A stretch of DNA of 64,000 bases from Mixophyes australis. Lineage: Eukaryota > Chordata > Amphibia > Anura > Limnodynastidae. Where the stretch lies: NCBI GenBank assembly GCA_036250195.1, contig JAVHZZ010000003.1, forward strand, positions 347,041,875-347,105,874, read 5' to 3'. The translations under genes were made by a program, and so were the position numbers. Below are positions 1 to 11,463 of this stretch, piece after piece; position 1 is the stretch's first letter; the number at the start of each line of letters is the position of its first letter. The notes beneath the pieces are model-generated. The model was not told where the DNA came from and ran no database searches. It saw only the letters and a program-made list of their open reading frames with translations.

Positions 1-475
1 AGCCACTGTTACTACAGGACCTGGATGTGAGGGGGGCCCAGGCCTTTCCCCAGTCCCCCCTTGCTGAGCTATGTGCAGGAGGCGACGACCGAGCATGTTC
101 AAAAAACCACAATGGTTGACTAGGGACGGTAGAACTGCGACTCTCCGCCAGATTTGGCTATGCAACAGGTTGGGCCATATTCTACAAAAGAGGATTTGTG
201 TGCTAATGAACTAAAATGTATTGGTTTCTTTAGGAAGCCCTCTGCCTGCACAAGACTGGCATGAAGAATGGAACCACTGTCAGTGTTCTAGGAACACATG
301 TTTGGGGAAGAGTGGCAGTTTCCAGAACAAAGAAAAATTGTTTCATAGTTTGACTGCCTTTACCGCGAAGAACCCTTTCCTGTGCTGCTGGAGGAAACAC
401 ATTCCTTCTAGACATAGTGGATTTCCCCTTGTGACCTGCACAGTTTTAAGTAATAAAAAGTCACTGGATTCTAAG

Positions 476-655
476 GGGTATATTTACTATGCGGCTGTTC
501 CGTAGAGCCGCTGTTTCTCTACGCTTTAAAGTCACTTTTATTAAAGACAAAGCCAATCGGGTTTTGTCTTTAACAAAATTGCTGTTTGAAGAAACGGACG
601 TCAAGGCGCCGAGAAACAGCGGTTCTACGGAACTGCCGTATAGTGAATATACCTC
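476..655. mobile_element. Palindromic MITE
   Basis: The left arm begins GGGTATATTTACTATGCGGC and the right arm ends TACGGCAGTTCC-type sequence in reverse complement. About 43 bases pair with few mismatches, including CCGCTGTTTCTC on both sides. The centre has a second inverted pair, AAAGACAAAGCC against the GTTTTGTCTTTAA side. Length and structure fit a non-autonomous DNA transposon. Short open frames across it are artefacts. Confidence 0.8.
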
Positions 656-1340
656 TCAGAGTACTGCTGACAATTTTGAGGATTCCTTTTACTGTCTTAC
701 GCTTTTCAGTCCAAGAAACGCTGCCAAGGTGGCCGAACAAATGAGAGGGGCACAGCTAATGTGATAATACATCACTAGATGTCACGTAGACATATGTTGT
801 ATGTACAACTATGTGAAAAATTAAAGATTAGGTTAGTCACAAAGAATGTGTTCAGGAAACAAACTGTGATTGGACCACCACATGGCCAGGAATTATTATT
901 AGAACTTGTCTTGCTGGGGATGATTTTGTCTGGCTGTCAACAACCATCAATACATTTAAAATCTAAAAGTTCACAGCATTTTTTTGCAATTGGATATTAT
1001 AACGTTTTCGTCTGCATTATGGTGAAATAAATAAGGATATATTTAATTCTGCCTGTGAGCTGACGTATCAAATAAGTATGAAAAGATACCACAGTCAGAG
1101 GTCTCACTCACCCTTTCATCCCTATAACAAAATAGGGGCTACATTTTAGAATGTAAAAATACAGCATCATTGAAAGTTATTTATTCGCACAGTTATTCAT
1201 CTCTGCTTTATGTCTTAGGGTGCACCGTTTGGTCAAAGTACGGTCCAGTTTCCAGCCTGTACCAGCCGCTGAGTCCCACTGCTCACAATAACATTTCACT
1301 TTATTTAAAAAATACAAGTTGGTGTTACACCGCATCCTCT

Positions 1341-2062
1341 TGTGTGTCCATCCCTCCTGATTGACAGGCACACCCCCTTGCTTCATAGCCTCCTGTGTGT
1401 CCTTCCCTCCTGATTGACAGGCACACCCCCTTGCTTCATAGCCTCCTGTGTGTGTGTCCATCCTTCCTGATTGACAGGCACACCCCCTTGCTTCATAGCC
1501 TCCTGTGTGTGTGTCCTTCCCTCCTGATTGACAGGCACACCTCCTTGCTTCATAGCCTCCTGTGTGTCCTTCCCTCCTGATTGACAGGCACACCCCCTTG
1601 CTTCATAGCCTCCTGTGTGTGTGTCCATCCTTCCTGATTGACAGGCACACCCCCTTGCTTCATAGCCTCCTGTGTGTGTGTCCATCCTTCCTGATTGACA
1701 GGCACACCTCCTTTCTTCATAGCCTCCTGTGTGTGTGTGTGTGTGTCCATCCTTCCTGATTGACAGGCACACCCCCTTGCTTCATAGCCTCCTGTGTGTC
1801 CATCCCTCCTGATTGACAGGCACACCCCCTTGCTTCATAGCCTCCTGTGTGTGTGTCCATCCTTCCTGATTGACAGGCACACCCCCTTGCTTCATTGCCT
1901 CCTGTGTGTCCATCCCTCCTGAGTGACAGGCACAACCCCCCTTGCTTCATAGGCTCCTGTGTGTCCATCCCTCCTGAGTGACAGGCACAACCCCCCTTGC
2001 TTCATAGGCTCCTGTGTGTCCATCCCTCCTGAGTGACAGGCACACCCCCTTGCTTCATAGAA
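1341..2062. repeat. Minisatellite, 13 copies of 53-65 bp
   Basis: The units contain CTGATTGACAGGCACACC and CTTGCTTCATAGCC, joined by a (TG)n run of variable length ending CCATCC or CCTTCC. I count 13 copies of GACAGGCACA. The last three carry GAGTGACAGG instead of GATTGACAGG, which marks a separate sub-family at the right end. Unit length differs because of the internal (TG)n, so this is a minisatellite with an embedded microsatellite. Open frames on both strands across it are by-products. Confidence 0.95.
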
Positions 2063-2239
2063 GCCCCGCCTACCTGCCGCTCAGCTCAGTATACACAGAT
2101 TCCAATGTCGATAATGGGAGATGTTTGCAGCAATAAATAAAGAGTATTTTTGGGGCATTAAAAAAAATTGCAACCAGAAATGTTAAGCTACATAGGTCTA
2201 GAGGACATGTTTGCCTATATAGGATTTTAACCCCTTGTT

Positions 2240-2425
2240 CTATAGATAAGCTAAGTCTAAGGGGGACTTTAAATGCCGGTGATGTGGTTTGCGGGCATCC
2301 TGCAGCGCACATGCCAGCAAATATGACAGAAATCTCCATAGACGTGCAAGGAAAAATGAGCAGAGAGGAGATTTCTGTCACGGACGTTCCAGGGACAATT
2401 CGCGGCTTATTGAATTCCCCCCCAC
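2240..2425 (-). repeat. MITE-like fragment related to 46762 and 9545
   Basis: The stretch contains an inverted pair GACAGAAATCTCC and GGAGATTTCTGTC around AAAAATGAGCAGAG, then ACGGACGTTCC and GAATTCCCCCC. The same words occur in opposite orientation at 46762-46965 and, more diverged, at 9545-9726. It is a copy of a dispersed non-autonomous element. Confidence 0.6.
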
Positions 2426-3002
2426 CCCCACGCTATTCTTTTAAGCATAAGGCATAATGATTCACACAAAATCTTACTAACAATTGAGAAATATATTTTT
2501 AAATGAGCGGACTTCTCTTAATGGCAGAACAACACAACACAAACACAGTGATCAGTAGAACATCCTGCAGACACTACATAGTCACATATTACATACACCC
2601 CAACATTGTAGCGTTGTGAACCCCTTTTTTTAATACATTTACGAATATAAATAATGCATCAGTAGCGTTGCTGATCTTCTCTTGTTTTGGTTTGTTTTTT
2701 AAATAAAATGATCTGTAAACAATATTGTCCAGTTTGGAAACCTTGATACCCCGTTGTGAAAGCACAAACAGTAAATAACTATGTTCATGTTGTACTTTGA
2801 TGCTGATTATGCCAAGAGCTGCCGCCTCCCCTGTATGTCTGTTTGTTTAACAGAACTTATTTTAAGGCAACGTGAAAGTCAACGACAGGTGACTCTTTAC
2901 CAGAAGTCCCGTGTTTGCCGATAATGAAAAACAAAGCATTACATATAGTTAAGAATAGTTTAAGTGTCTCCTGGCAAGACAATGCAAAGACAGTAGTTAC
3001 AA

Positions 3003-3005
<3 letters not shown>

Positions 3006-3056
<51 letters not shown>
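3006..3056. repeat. (TA)n microsatellite
   Basis: This is about 50 bases of uninterrupted TA dinucleotides. It gives a spurious alternating tyrosine/isoleucine open frame. Confidence 0.98.
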
Positions 3057-3061
<5 letters not shown>

Positions 3062-3180
3062 CATCTCCTAAATATGACAATGTGAAATCAGTTACATCTA
3101 TCAGCCTGTCTGCAGCATTCGAGCTGTATACGCATGCTGTGATATCGCAGCTACAATAGGGCAATTGGCTCAATGTCCAT

Positions 3181-3610
3181 GGGGAATGTCTACTAAACTG
3201 CGGGTTTGAAAAAGTGGAGATGTTGCCTATAGCAACCGATCAGATTCTAACCGTCATTTTGTAGAATGTTCTAAATAAATGATGACTAGAGGCCTGATTC
3301 ATTAAGGATCTTAACTTAAGAAACTTCTTATTTTAGTCTCCTGGACAAAACCATGTTACAATGCAAGGGGTGCAAATTAGTTTTCTGTTTTGCACATAAG
3401 TTAAATGCTGAATGTTTTTTTCATGTAGCACACAAATATCAACTTTAAATTTCAGTGTACAAATAAGCTATCAAGTATTTGTGTCCAGGAGACTTAAATA
3501 AGAAGTTTCTTAAGTTAAGATCCTTAATGAATCAGGCCCTAGAATCTGATTGGTTGCTATAGACAACATCTCCACTATTTAAAACCCGCAGCTTGATAAA
3601 TTTACCCCCT
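3181..3610. mobile_element. Palindromic MITE split by a second MITE
   Basis: The outer arms are ACTGCGGGTTTGAAAAAGTG, then TTGCCTATAGCAACC on the left, and GGTTGCTATAGACAACATC, then AAAACCCGCAG on the right. They form the same family as 45812-45990. The element at 3291-3538 interrupts it; removing that and one CTAGA copy restores an ordinary family member. Confidence 0.85.
3291..3538. mobile_element. Inner MITE with 5-bp target duplication
   Basis: The arms read GGCCTGATTCATTAAGGATC and its exact reverse complement at the right end, extending to TTAACTTAAGAAACTTCTTA. CTAGA flanks it on both sides (3286-3290 and 3539-3543). The interior, with TTGCACATAAGTTAAATGC, is shared with repeats at 35282 and 55628. 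Confidence 0.88.
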
Positions 3611-3968
3611 AGTGTGTGTGTGACCCTGTCATACCAGATAACAATCCTACCAAAATTAAATGGTATAATTATTGGGCATGTTGGATAATACTATGGTAAG
3701 ATGCTCACTATTGGTTTCTGGGCATGGTCATGTTCCAACCACACAAACAGGGCACAATGTCTGCTCAGCCTGATATGGAGCCAGATTTAGATGAATGGAC
3801 ACTCGCTCATGAAGATCCTGTCCTCAACCCCTGGGACAAAGGGCAGGGTGGACCCTTGTGTGGCTACCGTAGAGATAATGGTTTGGAAAACAGATGCAAA
3901 ATTGCTGCAACAAAGTAAATTGAAAAACAGTAACCTACACTCCCTACCAATAATATAAATAGGGAAGA

Positions 3969-4003
3969 AACGGGGAGGGGGGGTGGGGGGGAGGGGAGAG
4001 TTC
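3969..4003 (+). other. G-rich run, possible G-quadruplex
   Basis: Runs of four, seven, seven and four guanines are separated by one or a few bases. The transcript of PRKCE would carry the C-rich complement, so any quadruplex would form in DNA on the plus strand. Confidence 0.5.
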
Positions 4004-4714
4004 AGACCGTCATCTTTTAAAGATAAACCTGCAGCTCAGATAAAACTAGAAACAAGTTAATTTAATGTGTGCTTATATTTCACCAGAATACAGCAGAATA
4101 AACAATATATCGCTTATCTTATTTTCACTTATTATTCATTTTGATCTTTATTTGGTCATCTGAATTGTCACATTTTGACAAAGAATATTGAATACAGCAA
4201 TCGCTTCATTTTTCTGTAGTACTGAAATGTAAACAGGACACATATAGCACCGGTCACTTCAGATACTAAACCATGAAGCCGTTTGGCCGATGTTTACAGA
4301 GATATAAATCTTACAATAATTTATTCTACATCCCTGTAGAGAAACTGAAAACTATATTTAGATTCATTAATTTCCATTCCTGGAATAGATGTTCCTAAAA
4401 ATTCACAGCAATAAAAAGAAGTAGCAAACATGTGGATGTTAGCCATGATGTGTGGTTATGATGAATATAGGCACTTCTTTACCCCAAATATAAAGGATTA
4501 GTTATGGTCACAAAACTGTGAATTAGAAAGAAAAATGTTACTGGTAATATGACCCACTCACTGTTCATTTACAATGTAGGGCTGGGGAGATTTATGTGCG
4601 GTATAGTGTGGGTGAGCCAAAGGCATTACTGTGCTTCGCTGTGAGCAGCGCTCATGTAGTTGGCGCTCGGACGTAGAGGCCACCTAATCCTGTCACATGC
4701 GCAGTATCTTCATT

Positions 4715-5023
4715 ACCGTTTCATAGGCAAACCGAAAGGGGTTTCCTAGTGCCTGGAAACTCCCCCCTTCAAGCCTGGGGCACTGTATAATTGAGGGGGC
4801 TGGACCCTGCTCCCGCTTCACACGGCTCTGCTCGAAAAGAGAGAGCTGCGTGCACCTAACAGTAGTGCACGCAGCATTGCCCATGTATATTATGGGGATA
4901 GGGAGAGTTGGAGAGCAGCCAAGCACTGTCTAAAATTATAGCCACGCCCCCATGCATGCTGGTCACGCCCACTGGCGGCGTGGTGTGGAAACCCCCCTCT
5001 ACAAATCCTGCGTTTGCCCCTGC
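4715..5023 (-). repeat. Dispersed repeat, copy 1
   Basis: About 300 bases match 62993-63296 in the same orientation. Shared words include CAAGCCTGGGGCACT, ATAATTGAGG, CACCTAACAGTAGTGCACG and CACGCCCACTGGC. The family is unknown to me. A different retroposon tail seems to follow at 5130-5205, with TGCGGAGTC and AAATAAACAATGATTATGAT. Confidence 0.75.
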
Positions 5024-5912
5024 GTTTCTGTACAGTCACCAACAGTCTGGCTTTCTCTATTGCCTACTGATTGTTACTGAATCTTTTGTTTCTCCTGCCC
5101 CTTACTTATTTGTAGGTTGTTCTGTTTTTATTTTGGTGACTGTACGGCACTGCGGAGTCTTTGGCACCTTAGAAATAAACAATGATTATGATGATAGTAT
5201 GGTGGTCTGAAACCAGCCAATGCAAAGCCTTAGCGGTAGCATTAAGTCAGCACAAACATTCCTTTCATCCTATTTATTTACCAAGGTTTAGAGTGGTACA
5301 AATGCAAAACATATATATAAATCCAATATAAGCCAGCATTTTATTTTGAAAAAATAATAAAATATTCATTAAATAAACCATATTTTATTGCTCATATACC
5401 GAATGTTATGATAGATTAGAGCCAGCAGTGGAACTAGTGAGCTGTGGGCCCCGATGCAGGGAGGTGGGGAGGAGGGAACCGGGGGCCCCGACCCTTTACA
5501 TCTGCCATGGGCATCTCCATGGGCCCCGGTAAACACCCCCAAGAGCTAGACCCACTAGATCAGAATGAAGTGATGGCATAATAAGCTGACTTATATTGAT
5601 TTGAACAGATGAGCATAGATAGGGGGAGAGCCCAGTCTTCTACAGAAAATGGAAGTGGAATCTATTGTTCTGGAGGGGTGTCCAAGTTTTTTTATTTCAT
5701 ATATGCTATTACCCAGAATTCAATTCTCTTTTGGGAGCAGCTTATTTGCATATCATTCCTAGTAGCTTGGAAGTCTCCCTACCTTTAGTAGGACTGTTCT
5801 GATAGTGCTGGTGCAGACCAGAACAAGCAATCCTATAGGGAGGTTTTCAAAATAGACTGTCTATAAGAGTCTGTGGTCCTGGGTTAGGGACTGACTCAAA
5901 GCGATGAAATCA

Positions 5913-6753
5913 ATCGCTTCTTGGTCTTTTGGCTAAGATCAAGTGTAGTTCCTGTCCTAGAAGGGGTGGATCGGGATGCCCTGGAAGGGATGGGGCTCCT
6001 TGGTCTGATGCCAGAAGGCCGGTGGTGACTTGGCGGCTCGAGGTGTCTGTGTCTCTGGGGGACAGGGCCCGGAGGTGACCTGAAAATGCACGGGTGGTGG
6101 TGGCCCACTATCACGTGTATAGAGTAAGGCACGGAGCACAATACACTGAGAGCGAACCCTGCACCACTTTATACTTTCTTGGTCCCAGCCTTTTGGATGG
6201 GCCAGAATTTTTTTTACCCCCTCCGGCCATCAGGCTGGGGCTTATGGGCACTTTTTTTTATTTTTTATTTATTGAACATGGAGCACTTATGCACAGCATA
6301 GCACTTTTTTTGCACGGATTTCAGTTTGTTTGATTTTCGTTTGCACGTTTTGGGTTTGGATTTGACCCTAAGGGGAATCCCTCTCCCTCAGTCATCTGAG
6401 ACTCTCTCCTTATGGGGAGAATTGAAGAACCAGTCCCCCGGGAAAGCTTCGGCCGACCTTGGGGTAAAGGGGGCTGCCGGAGCCTTGCGGCGGAGGCAGC
6501 CCTGAAGACCCTTGCTCCCAAAGAGGCCTTTTGGCTCCGGGAGTCTGGGATGTAAAGGGGCACCCCCTAGCTTCGGCGAAGGGGTGTACGAAGATCTCTG
6601 TTCCCCTAAGGGGCCTTTTGGCTTCGGGGGATAGGGAGCAACGGGGCCCTTTCATTTTTAGGGAAGGGTCTAAAGTCCCAAGCCCACAGAACTGTTTTTG
6701 CACGGCACAGGGTGATTTGGAGCACGCATTTCGAGCTTCAATTAAAAATAAAA
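5913..6753 (+). mobile_element. U2-snRNA-headed retroposon with target duplications
   Basis: The element starts exactly at nucleotide 1 of U2 snRNA, ATCGCTTCTTGGTCTTTTGG then CTAAGATCAAGTGTAG. About 46 nt align with five differences. The U2 branch-site-pairing GTAGTA is GTAGTT here, and the rest of U2 is absent, so this is not a working snRNA. The roughly 795-bp body is unrelated to U2 except that GGCCTTTTGGCT, close to U2 stem-loop I, recurs at 6525-6536 and 6612-6623. The element ends in an A-rich tail, ATTAAAAATAAAA. It is flanked by AAAGCGATGAAATCA (5898-5912) and AAAGCGATGACACCA (6754-6768), 13 of 15 identical, which is the mark of LINE-type retroposition. SINEs with snRNA-derived heads (SINEU) are known in other vertebrates; whether this is one is inference. 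Confidence 0.85.
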
Positions 6754-8867
6754 AAAGCGATGACACCAATGGTATTACCCAAACGTCTATTCTCTTTTTG
6801 GAATGTCTTTTTTCTTTTTACTAATTGTTCAAATTTACAATATCCCCCCCCCTCTACATTACACTTACATGAATCCATATTACACCCATGCATTTTGTAA
6901 GAGTATTATTTGCTGTCAGGCTGTTCCAAGCATTTATCACTGTAAAGTGTTTTTCGTTATTTTTGAATTCCTGTTCAGTCTGAGAGCTGCGGATTACATC
7001 CTGTTATTATAGCAATCGTCTTCTTGTGCAAAACAAGTACCTCCTTGACTCAAGACATACCACTAGCGTGCCTACAGCAAGCACCAGTGATCAGGCCCAT
7101 TTGTCCAGGACTCATTGCATGCAAAGATATTGTTATGGCATCCAAAACTCTTTTATTCTCCTATTACTTACTGTATTAAACATACTGAATGTCTTGGTAT
7201 TTTTTTTCTGAAATAAGCAGCAAAGAATGAAATGTGAAGCACTCTGCTGCCACCTTGTGGACTACCTAAGACACAACATTAAAGTGATGGTATTTATATA
7301 TAATACATAAATAGGGTTTTAGTTTCATTGTGGCATAAAAGTTTTCTAGTCAAAAGCACCTCATAACCTACAATACAAATCTTTATTTCACTGAAGCGAC
7401 ATGCATCTTACAGACTGATAAAAATTAAACTGAGCGCAAAGCTGTCACAACACAGACGCTGTTTACAAGTGTCTAGTACAATCTTATATCAGCGATCTAT
7501 TCCTATTATTTCCTGTATGCTGAAGCTTGCAGGGCAAAAAATAGCATAATTGCTGGAACTGCATAAATAAAATGTTACAAACAAAAATGCTTTGTAGCTA
7601 TTTTCTGAAGGATTTTTGGATCCTGTTTATGTAATAACGAGATGGTATTTCCACCCACTTGATACAGAAAATAAATCTTTTTCCTGCGACATGTTTAGAT
7701 AGCTGAGCAAAATATACTTGATCACATTCAAACACAAGTATCACAATGTCTGGAAACAGAAATATTAAAGTAAGAGCAACTCTTTTGCCATTTCTTGCAT
7801 TTAATAAAGAATATTAATTCAATTTGTAGTTAAATACTTAACGGACCATAGGAATAACCAATTACAGACAGATCTGTAGGAGGAACAAATATAGATTTTC
7901 AGTTATGCACCAAAACGAGTCTGAACCTAATTAGTATAATACAATGAATAAGGAGGAACCTCAATGATAAAATCTTAACATTATTATAATGCTGAGAAGA
8001 AAGCACAATAACTCCGTGTTCTGGGCAATAAATCAGCATTTGGATTCAACAACACTTGACCAAAACATAAGATTCAGCCAAATCTCAAACTAAACCCAGG
8101 ATTTGTTGCATTGTTCGTATATTTTCTATATTTCTAGGCTTCAGATGTGGACACATTGAGGTTGTATATTGGACAATACTATATATATATAATACTAGTG
8201 TTGTCTGATTACCATGTTCCCTGACCAGCTGTTACTCTCTCATGCTGCGTCATTACTGCGGTCGGCCATAGCCACAAAACCCTAAGCTGAAAGTGGGTTG
8301 AAGTCTTTGCAGCATATTGGTCACTCATCGGGGGAGGGGTGTAAAGCTAACAACAGGGGGTGTAAATCTAGACACACACTCTGCGCTCTCTACAGCGACA
8401 TCTGGTGGCAGCTCAGATATAACAGTGTGTGGGGGCCCAAAACGACCCTCTAAAATCAAGTGGCTCATTACTGGACTTATTTGCAAATGAGACTGGAAGA
8501 AGATCCTTTGAACAGGCCCCAGTGACGGTGGGATAGATCCATTTGCTAGATCTCATCCAATTTGGCCACTTACACGTGCCGCTGTGCCAAGCGGCTGATT
8601 GTACCGCGTGTGGCCAACGTACCTTGTAATCCACCATGATCCTTGCAACATGGCATAGACGAGTCCACTGTGTAAATGTCACAAATGCACGGACTGAACA
8701 GTCTCCTAACAGATAGGGTGTCGGGCCACAGCCAATTAGGGTGTGGGTGGATGGATCACGTGGCTTATATGCTGTGATTTTTTTTTTACTATGTGTTAGG
8801 AGTTATACATTTGTGTAGCTGTATCCAGTTGCGGAACACTCTCTAAAATCATATGGGACATATATCA

Positions 8868-9047
<180 letters not shown>

Positions 9048-10619
9048 CTATAACCAGTAAGTGGAAATCTCGTTACCGCTGAGGAACACATGACATGGCA
9101 TTGCTGTAGCCTAGACTGTCCAGTAGAGGGGGCTATGCTACCTCATACTTTTACACAAGGCATTGAACAAACCACATATTAATAATATATTATGGGACAA
9201 ATAAAGGCATTGGGGTCATTTCCTCACATGTGTGCATATATATAGCAACCAATCATCAATTACCATTTTTTCTTTCTAGTCAGTTTGGTTACCCTATTTC
9301 ATCCTATAAATATATTTTGGCTGACAATATAGTTGTGGAAGTCAGAATTATGCTATGGAAGAGAGATCATACCCTATGACAGATCACAATGAATGAACTG
9401 GAATTCTAGGAGTGACTAGAGCATCGGACAAGGGCCTCGCAGTAGGTGTAGTGTACTTGTGATATGCATTAGAGGTCATTACAGTGTTTAAGGTATATAG
9501 GCCTAGAGAAGACCACTTGTGCTTAGTTTGGGAAATAATGGAAGCGGCTCAATTCAGGTGTCTCCGGAACGTCCGTGGAGATGTTCTGGCAGGAACCTCC
9601 TCTCATTTTTCCTTGTACTCCATAGGGGTGCACAGAAAAATGAGTGGGATTCCTACCGAATTGTACTCAGCTGGACATCACGGTGACGTCCGTGTGCCAC
9701 ATCGCCAGCAATTGTATCTCCCCCTTTAAGTCTTCTTCAGGGTTTACAGAATGTGCCTTGAAAAGAAGTGAACGGCTGAAAATAAGCTGAAGCTAAACAC
9801 TAATGAAATCCTCTGCTACTTTTGCCAGTAATGTAACAATTGTCTTTACTTGGAATACTTCTCAGAAGTTGTTTAGTAATTGCTGCCATATTTATGTGAA
9901 AGTCCATCCAGTGTCTCATTAATTTGGGCCAATAAATAAACTCCCCTTTAGAAGAAACATAGGCTATAGTTCTCTGTCAAATGTTCGGTCCTTTTCTGAA
10001 CTGTACATACCCCTAATTATGTCCAACATCAGAGGCCCCATGTTACCTAAAAATAAAATTATACAACAAATTCAATCCCCCCCAATAACACCCCTTTATT
10101 ATATTTGAATGTCTCAATATCTGTCTTTTACATTACGTTTTGTTAGTTCTACTTGAATTAACTTGTACCATTCATCAACTTAAGGACCGTGTTTTCTATA
10201 TTAATTACTCCCTCTATAATATAATACATATATAACAGATTTACTCCCCCAGACAAGCAGTGTAAAATCTACAGAGCCTTTATTTAACCACTGTCTGAGT
10301 CATGTAAGGAAGATCCAGCGAAACACATTGAAAAACAATTTTCACATGATATCTGCCCGATTGTCATAAGAAGAAACTTATAAAACTATGAATTTTAAAA
10401 GTTGTTATACCCACCCCCTCCACAACCTAGGACAGGCCTCGCAGTTCTCAGCCAAACTCCATTGTTTAACTAGTTGTTGGTTTCCTGTGACACAACCCCC
10501 CCCCCACCCCCACCAGTACAGTGCACGGTTCCACTGAGGTAGAAGGAGGACAGTGGGATAAACTGTACACACAATACAATCCCCTTATTCCCCTCCCAAT
10601 CTGAGGATATACCACTAAC
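9048..10619 (-). other. PRKCE: PRKCE intron, 1.6 kb
   Basis: This intron lies between the two kinase-domain exons. It contains one MITE-like repeat at 9545-9726 and a C-rich tract at 10497-10514. Nothing else is recognisable. Confidence 0.9.
9545..9726 (+). repeat. MITE-like repeat, GTCCGTG family
   Basis: It contains CTCAATTCAGGTGTCTCC, GGAACGTCCGTGGAGATG and, toward the other end, GACGTCCGTGTG and CAATTGTATCTCCCCC. Related copies lie at 46762-46965 and 2240-2425. The 81-residue open frame across it is not a gene. Confidence 0.6.
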
Positions 10620-10834
10620 CTTTCCAAAACTGCCTTTCCCTAATACTTTGATGAAGTTGAAGTCCTCCAGGCCTATCCTCTTTGTCTGGCATAGTTTGAT
10701 CTCCCCGTTTTCTCCGTTTTCCCCCGATATTGTCAGCTGACCGTCTGTTGCCGCAGTCGCTGCCGCCTTGTGCTCCTCCCCCCGGTTGTCGAAAGACAAA
10801 GCTTTCCTGATGTTGTTTTCAAGCTCTTTAATTT
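10620..10834 (-). CDS. PRKCE: PRKCE exon: end of hinge and kinase glycine loop
   Basis: This 215-nt exon completes the split glutamate codon and reads [20 protein letters not shown], then a divergent alanine-rich stretch ([20 protein letters not shown]), then the beginning of the catalytic domain, [20 protein letters not shown]. The final residues form the glycine-rich ATP-binding loop GKGSFGK, with the next exon supplying the valine. The acceptor is CCACCATTCAG and the donor is GTTAGT. Relative to the mammalian hinge as I recall it, there are a few extra residues around [10 protein letters not shown] and a repeated GEN motif. The frame is preserved. The kinase part is strongly conserved, so I treat the hinge differences as tolerated variation. 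Confidence 0.96.
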
Positions 10835-11463
10835 CTGAATGGTGGAAATAGAAATAAACATCACCAAGACTGGCTGGGAAAATATTCATTAATCAACACA
10901 AACCACGGATTTAAACTCCCACAGAAGTTGTAGAATTCCTAACACATGGTTTATACATGACAGTAAACAAAGGTCATCTGTACAGTAGTATAATGTAATG
11001 ATAACAGGACAATATACTTATTCATTTAAGTCAGCAAGACCTTCCGCAGAAGGTCAGAGTATTCCAGGACAACAACAAGTTTTAATATTAGAGGAAAAAT
11101 GATATGATGCAGTTCAGTTTCTGCTAAAAAAATCGAAATAAAATAAAACAGTGAACATAAAATTATATCAGGTTTGGAAAATACCATTTGTTGACTTTTT
11201 TATGGGTTAAATGTGCAAAACAGACCCTTTATTACCTATAACAACTGTCTTACTGATGGACCCACTCTCTACCTCTCCATCATCTGGGGGGACGAGTGTA
11301 CACTGGGCTATAGAGTTTCATCTAGAGATGTTCACTGACCCCCGTGTTTTGGATCCCTATTTTTTTTTTCTAAAATCACATAATTTGGCTCTTTTTTTGT
11401 TCCCACATTATTATTAACCTCAATAACATTAATTTCCAATCATTTCCAGTCAATTTTTGTCAA

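Noticed and set aside
1177..1968. Open frames of 60-138 codons on both strands
   Set aside because: Products of the 53-65 bp minisatellite; no start context, domain or conservation.
4693..4926. 77-codon frame with a similar frame at 62981-63202
   Set aside because: The similarity is explained by two copies of the same dispersed repeat. The frames have different ends and no domain.
5913..5958. Functional U2 snRNA gene
   Set aside because: Only the first 46 nt are present, the branch-site pairing word is altered, the rest of U2 is absent, and the segment is enclosed in a target duplication with an A-rich tail.
8413..8682. 89-codon open frame on the minus strand
   Set aside because: No recognisable domain; probably part of an unclassified repeat.
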